Shown here piece after piece: positions 62,930-64,000 of a stretch of DNA of 64,000 bases (positions are counted from its first letter, which is position 1; each line of letters opens with the position of its first letter). A model generated the notes under the pieces. The model was not told the DNA's origin. It saw only the letters and a list, made by a program, of their open reading frames with translations, and ran no database searches. This DNA is from Chloroflexota bacterium (GTDB lineage Bacteria > Chloroflexota > Dehalococcoidia > FW602-bin16), in the NCBI GenBank assembly GCA_004297765.1, contig SCTZ01000140.1, positions 25,522-89,521 of the forward strand, in the 5' to 3' direction. Both the position numbers and the translations under genes were made by a program.

Positions 62930-63922
62930 CTACCCCGCTATGATACCAGTTTCGGTCAAGCGACGCAGCCCGGCCCGCAACAACTCCGGGTCGTGGCGCG
63001 TGTCGATCTCACATACTCGTATGGCCTGGGGTGGCAGATGGCGTGCGATCATGCTGTAGTCGAGATTGCCCGTGCCAGGCGCATGGTGGTCTTTCAGCAC
63101 GTTGATGTCGTGAATGTGCACGCCGACCATGCGGTCGGCGTAGCTTGCCAGCCAGCGCTCGTGGAGGGTGGAGCCGAGCCGCTCCAGGTTCTCGGCGTGT
63201 CCCACGTCGTGCCAGTAGCCGACCACATTCACGGGGTACTCCGAGAGCAGCCATCCCATCTCCTCGTAGTTGGGGATCTCGTGAAAGTAGTAGCGCGTCT
63301 CCAGCCCCAGGATGAGTCCGAGCTCGGAGGCCTTCTTGGCCAGCACACGCAGGCTCGCGGCGGCGAGCTCCAGATGGGGACCGCGCTCCTTGTCACGCCA
63401 GGCGAACATGGCTGCTCGGGTTTCCGCGTACTCGGGCGTGTTGACGGCGCCCTGCTGGTAGAGCCAGCGCAGCTTAGCCTGGAGCGTCTCGGCGGAGCCG
63501 TCGATGGGGGGCTGTGGCACCTCGCCTAGATGCAGCACCACGGCCCGGGCGTGCAGCCGCGCGGCCAGTTCGATGGCACTCTCGGCGAATCCAAGTGCCA
63601 GCGCTCTCTCCGCGGGATCGGGCGCGTTCAGCGGGATCTTGTAAGACCACAGTCCCTCGCGCACCAGTTGGGAGGGACAGGGGCTATGCACGCTAAGGAC
63701 TGGTGGGGTGGGCAGAGCAAGCAACTCGGAGACCATGCGCGGCGTTAGCTGGTAGTTGGCCTCGATGTGCGTGAAACCCAGATCCAAGGCCTGTCGAACG
63801 AAATCACCAGCGCTCTCGCATCGCTGGACGGCCCACATGCTGGATAACGAAACCTGGCGCGGCAATGCGGGATGCGGAATGGGGAATGCGGACTGGGGGC
63901 GCGTGTCGCCTCCTTGACCCAT
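62930..63922 (-). CDS. Sugar phosphate isomerase/epimerase (xylose isomerase-like TIM barrel)
   Basis: GFTHIEANYQLTPRMVSELLALPTPPVLSVHSPCPS...AVVLHLGEVPQP...VGYWHDVGHAENL...VGVHIHDINVLKDHHAPGTGNLDY. Confidence 0.88.
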   Translation of the reverse strand: MGQGGDTRPQSAFPIPHPALPRQVSLSSMWAVQRCESAGDFVRQALDLGFTHIEANYQLTPRMVSELLALPTPPVLSVHSPCPSQLVREGLWSYKIPLNAPDPAERALALGFAESAIELAARLHARAVVLHLGEVPQPPIDGSAETLQAKLRWLYQQGAVNTPEYAETRAAMFAWRDKERGPHLELAAASLRVLAKKASELGLILGLETRYYFHEIPNYEEMGWLLSEYPVNVVGYWHDVGHAENLERLGSTLHERWLASYADRMVGVHIHDINVLKDHHAPGTGNLDYSMIARHLPPQAIRVCEIDTRHDPELLRAGLRRLTETGIIAG

Positions 63923-64000
63923 GTATGACTCCTTGGTCCTGGTTACTTGAGTCCTGGTCATAATCCTGGGAGGGCGGCTTCTGGGAGCGTCCGCCTGAGG

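Overview
The window has three parts. (1) A bacterial chromosome, probably Chloroflexota-like, at about 1-21.9 kb: PAS histidine kinase, MalT/LuxR-type regulator, and an ATP-dependent benzoyl-CoA-reductase/2-hydroxyacyl-CoA-dehydratase-like cluster (two BadF ATPases, ferredoxin, two HgdB-like subunits). It also holds decaying toxin-antitoxin genes, a MITE and two dispersed intergenic repeat families. (2) An integrated element of about 35.6 kb between an intact tRNA-Lys(UUU) gene (21910-21985) and a 51-bp tRNA-Lys fragment (57568-57618), with a tyrosine integrase next to the right att. (3) Chromosomal flank with hspR-dnaJ, rhomboid, mutM and proS. I read the element as a provirus without recognisable terminase, portal, tail tube or tape-measure genes. 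It has a HerA/FtsK-like (packaging-type) ATPase, a capsid-protein candidate that reads like a double-jelly-roll protein, about 10 small single-TM virion-membrane-like proteins, repeated beta-sandwich spike proteins (one with an S74 chaperone), a membrane-anchored glycosidase, lytic enzymes and holins. This would be a tailless, membrane-containing (PRD1/PM2/FLiP-like) virus group. The capsid assignment is inference from sequence reading and needs structure prediction. Other notable signals are a nested inverted-repeat, iteron-like region at the 3' end of the replication gene (34.05-34.66 kb), two copies of a structured non-coding element at the ends of the rightward operons, a recombining S24-repressor cassette array, a possible -1 frameshift fusing a glycosidase to an amidase, and a possible selenocysteine thioredoxin-like gene in the left flank.
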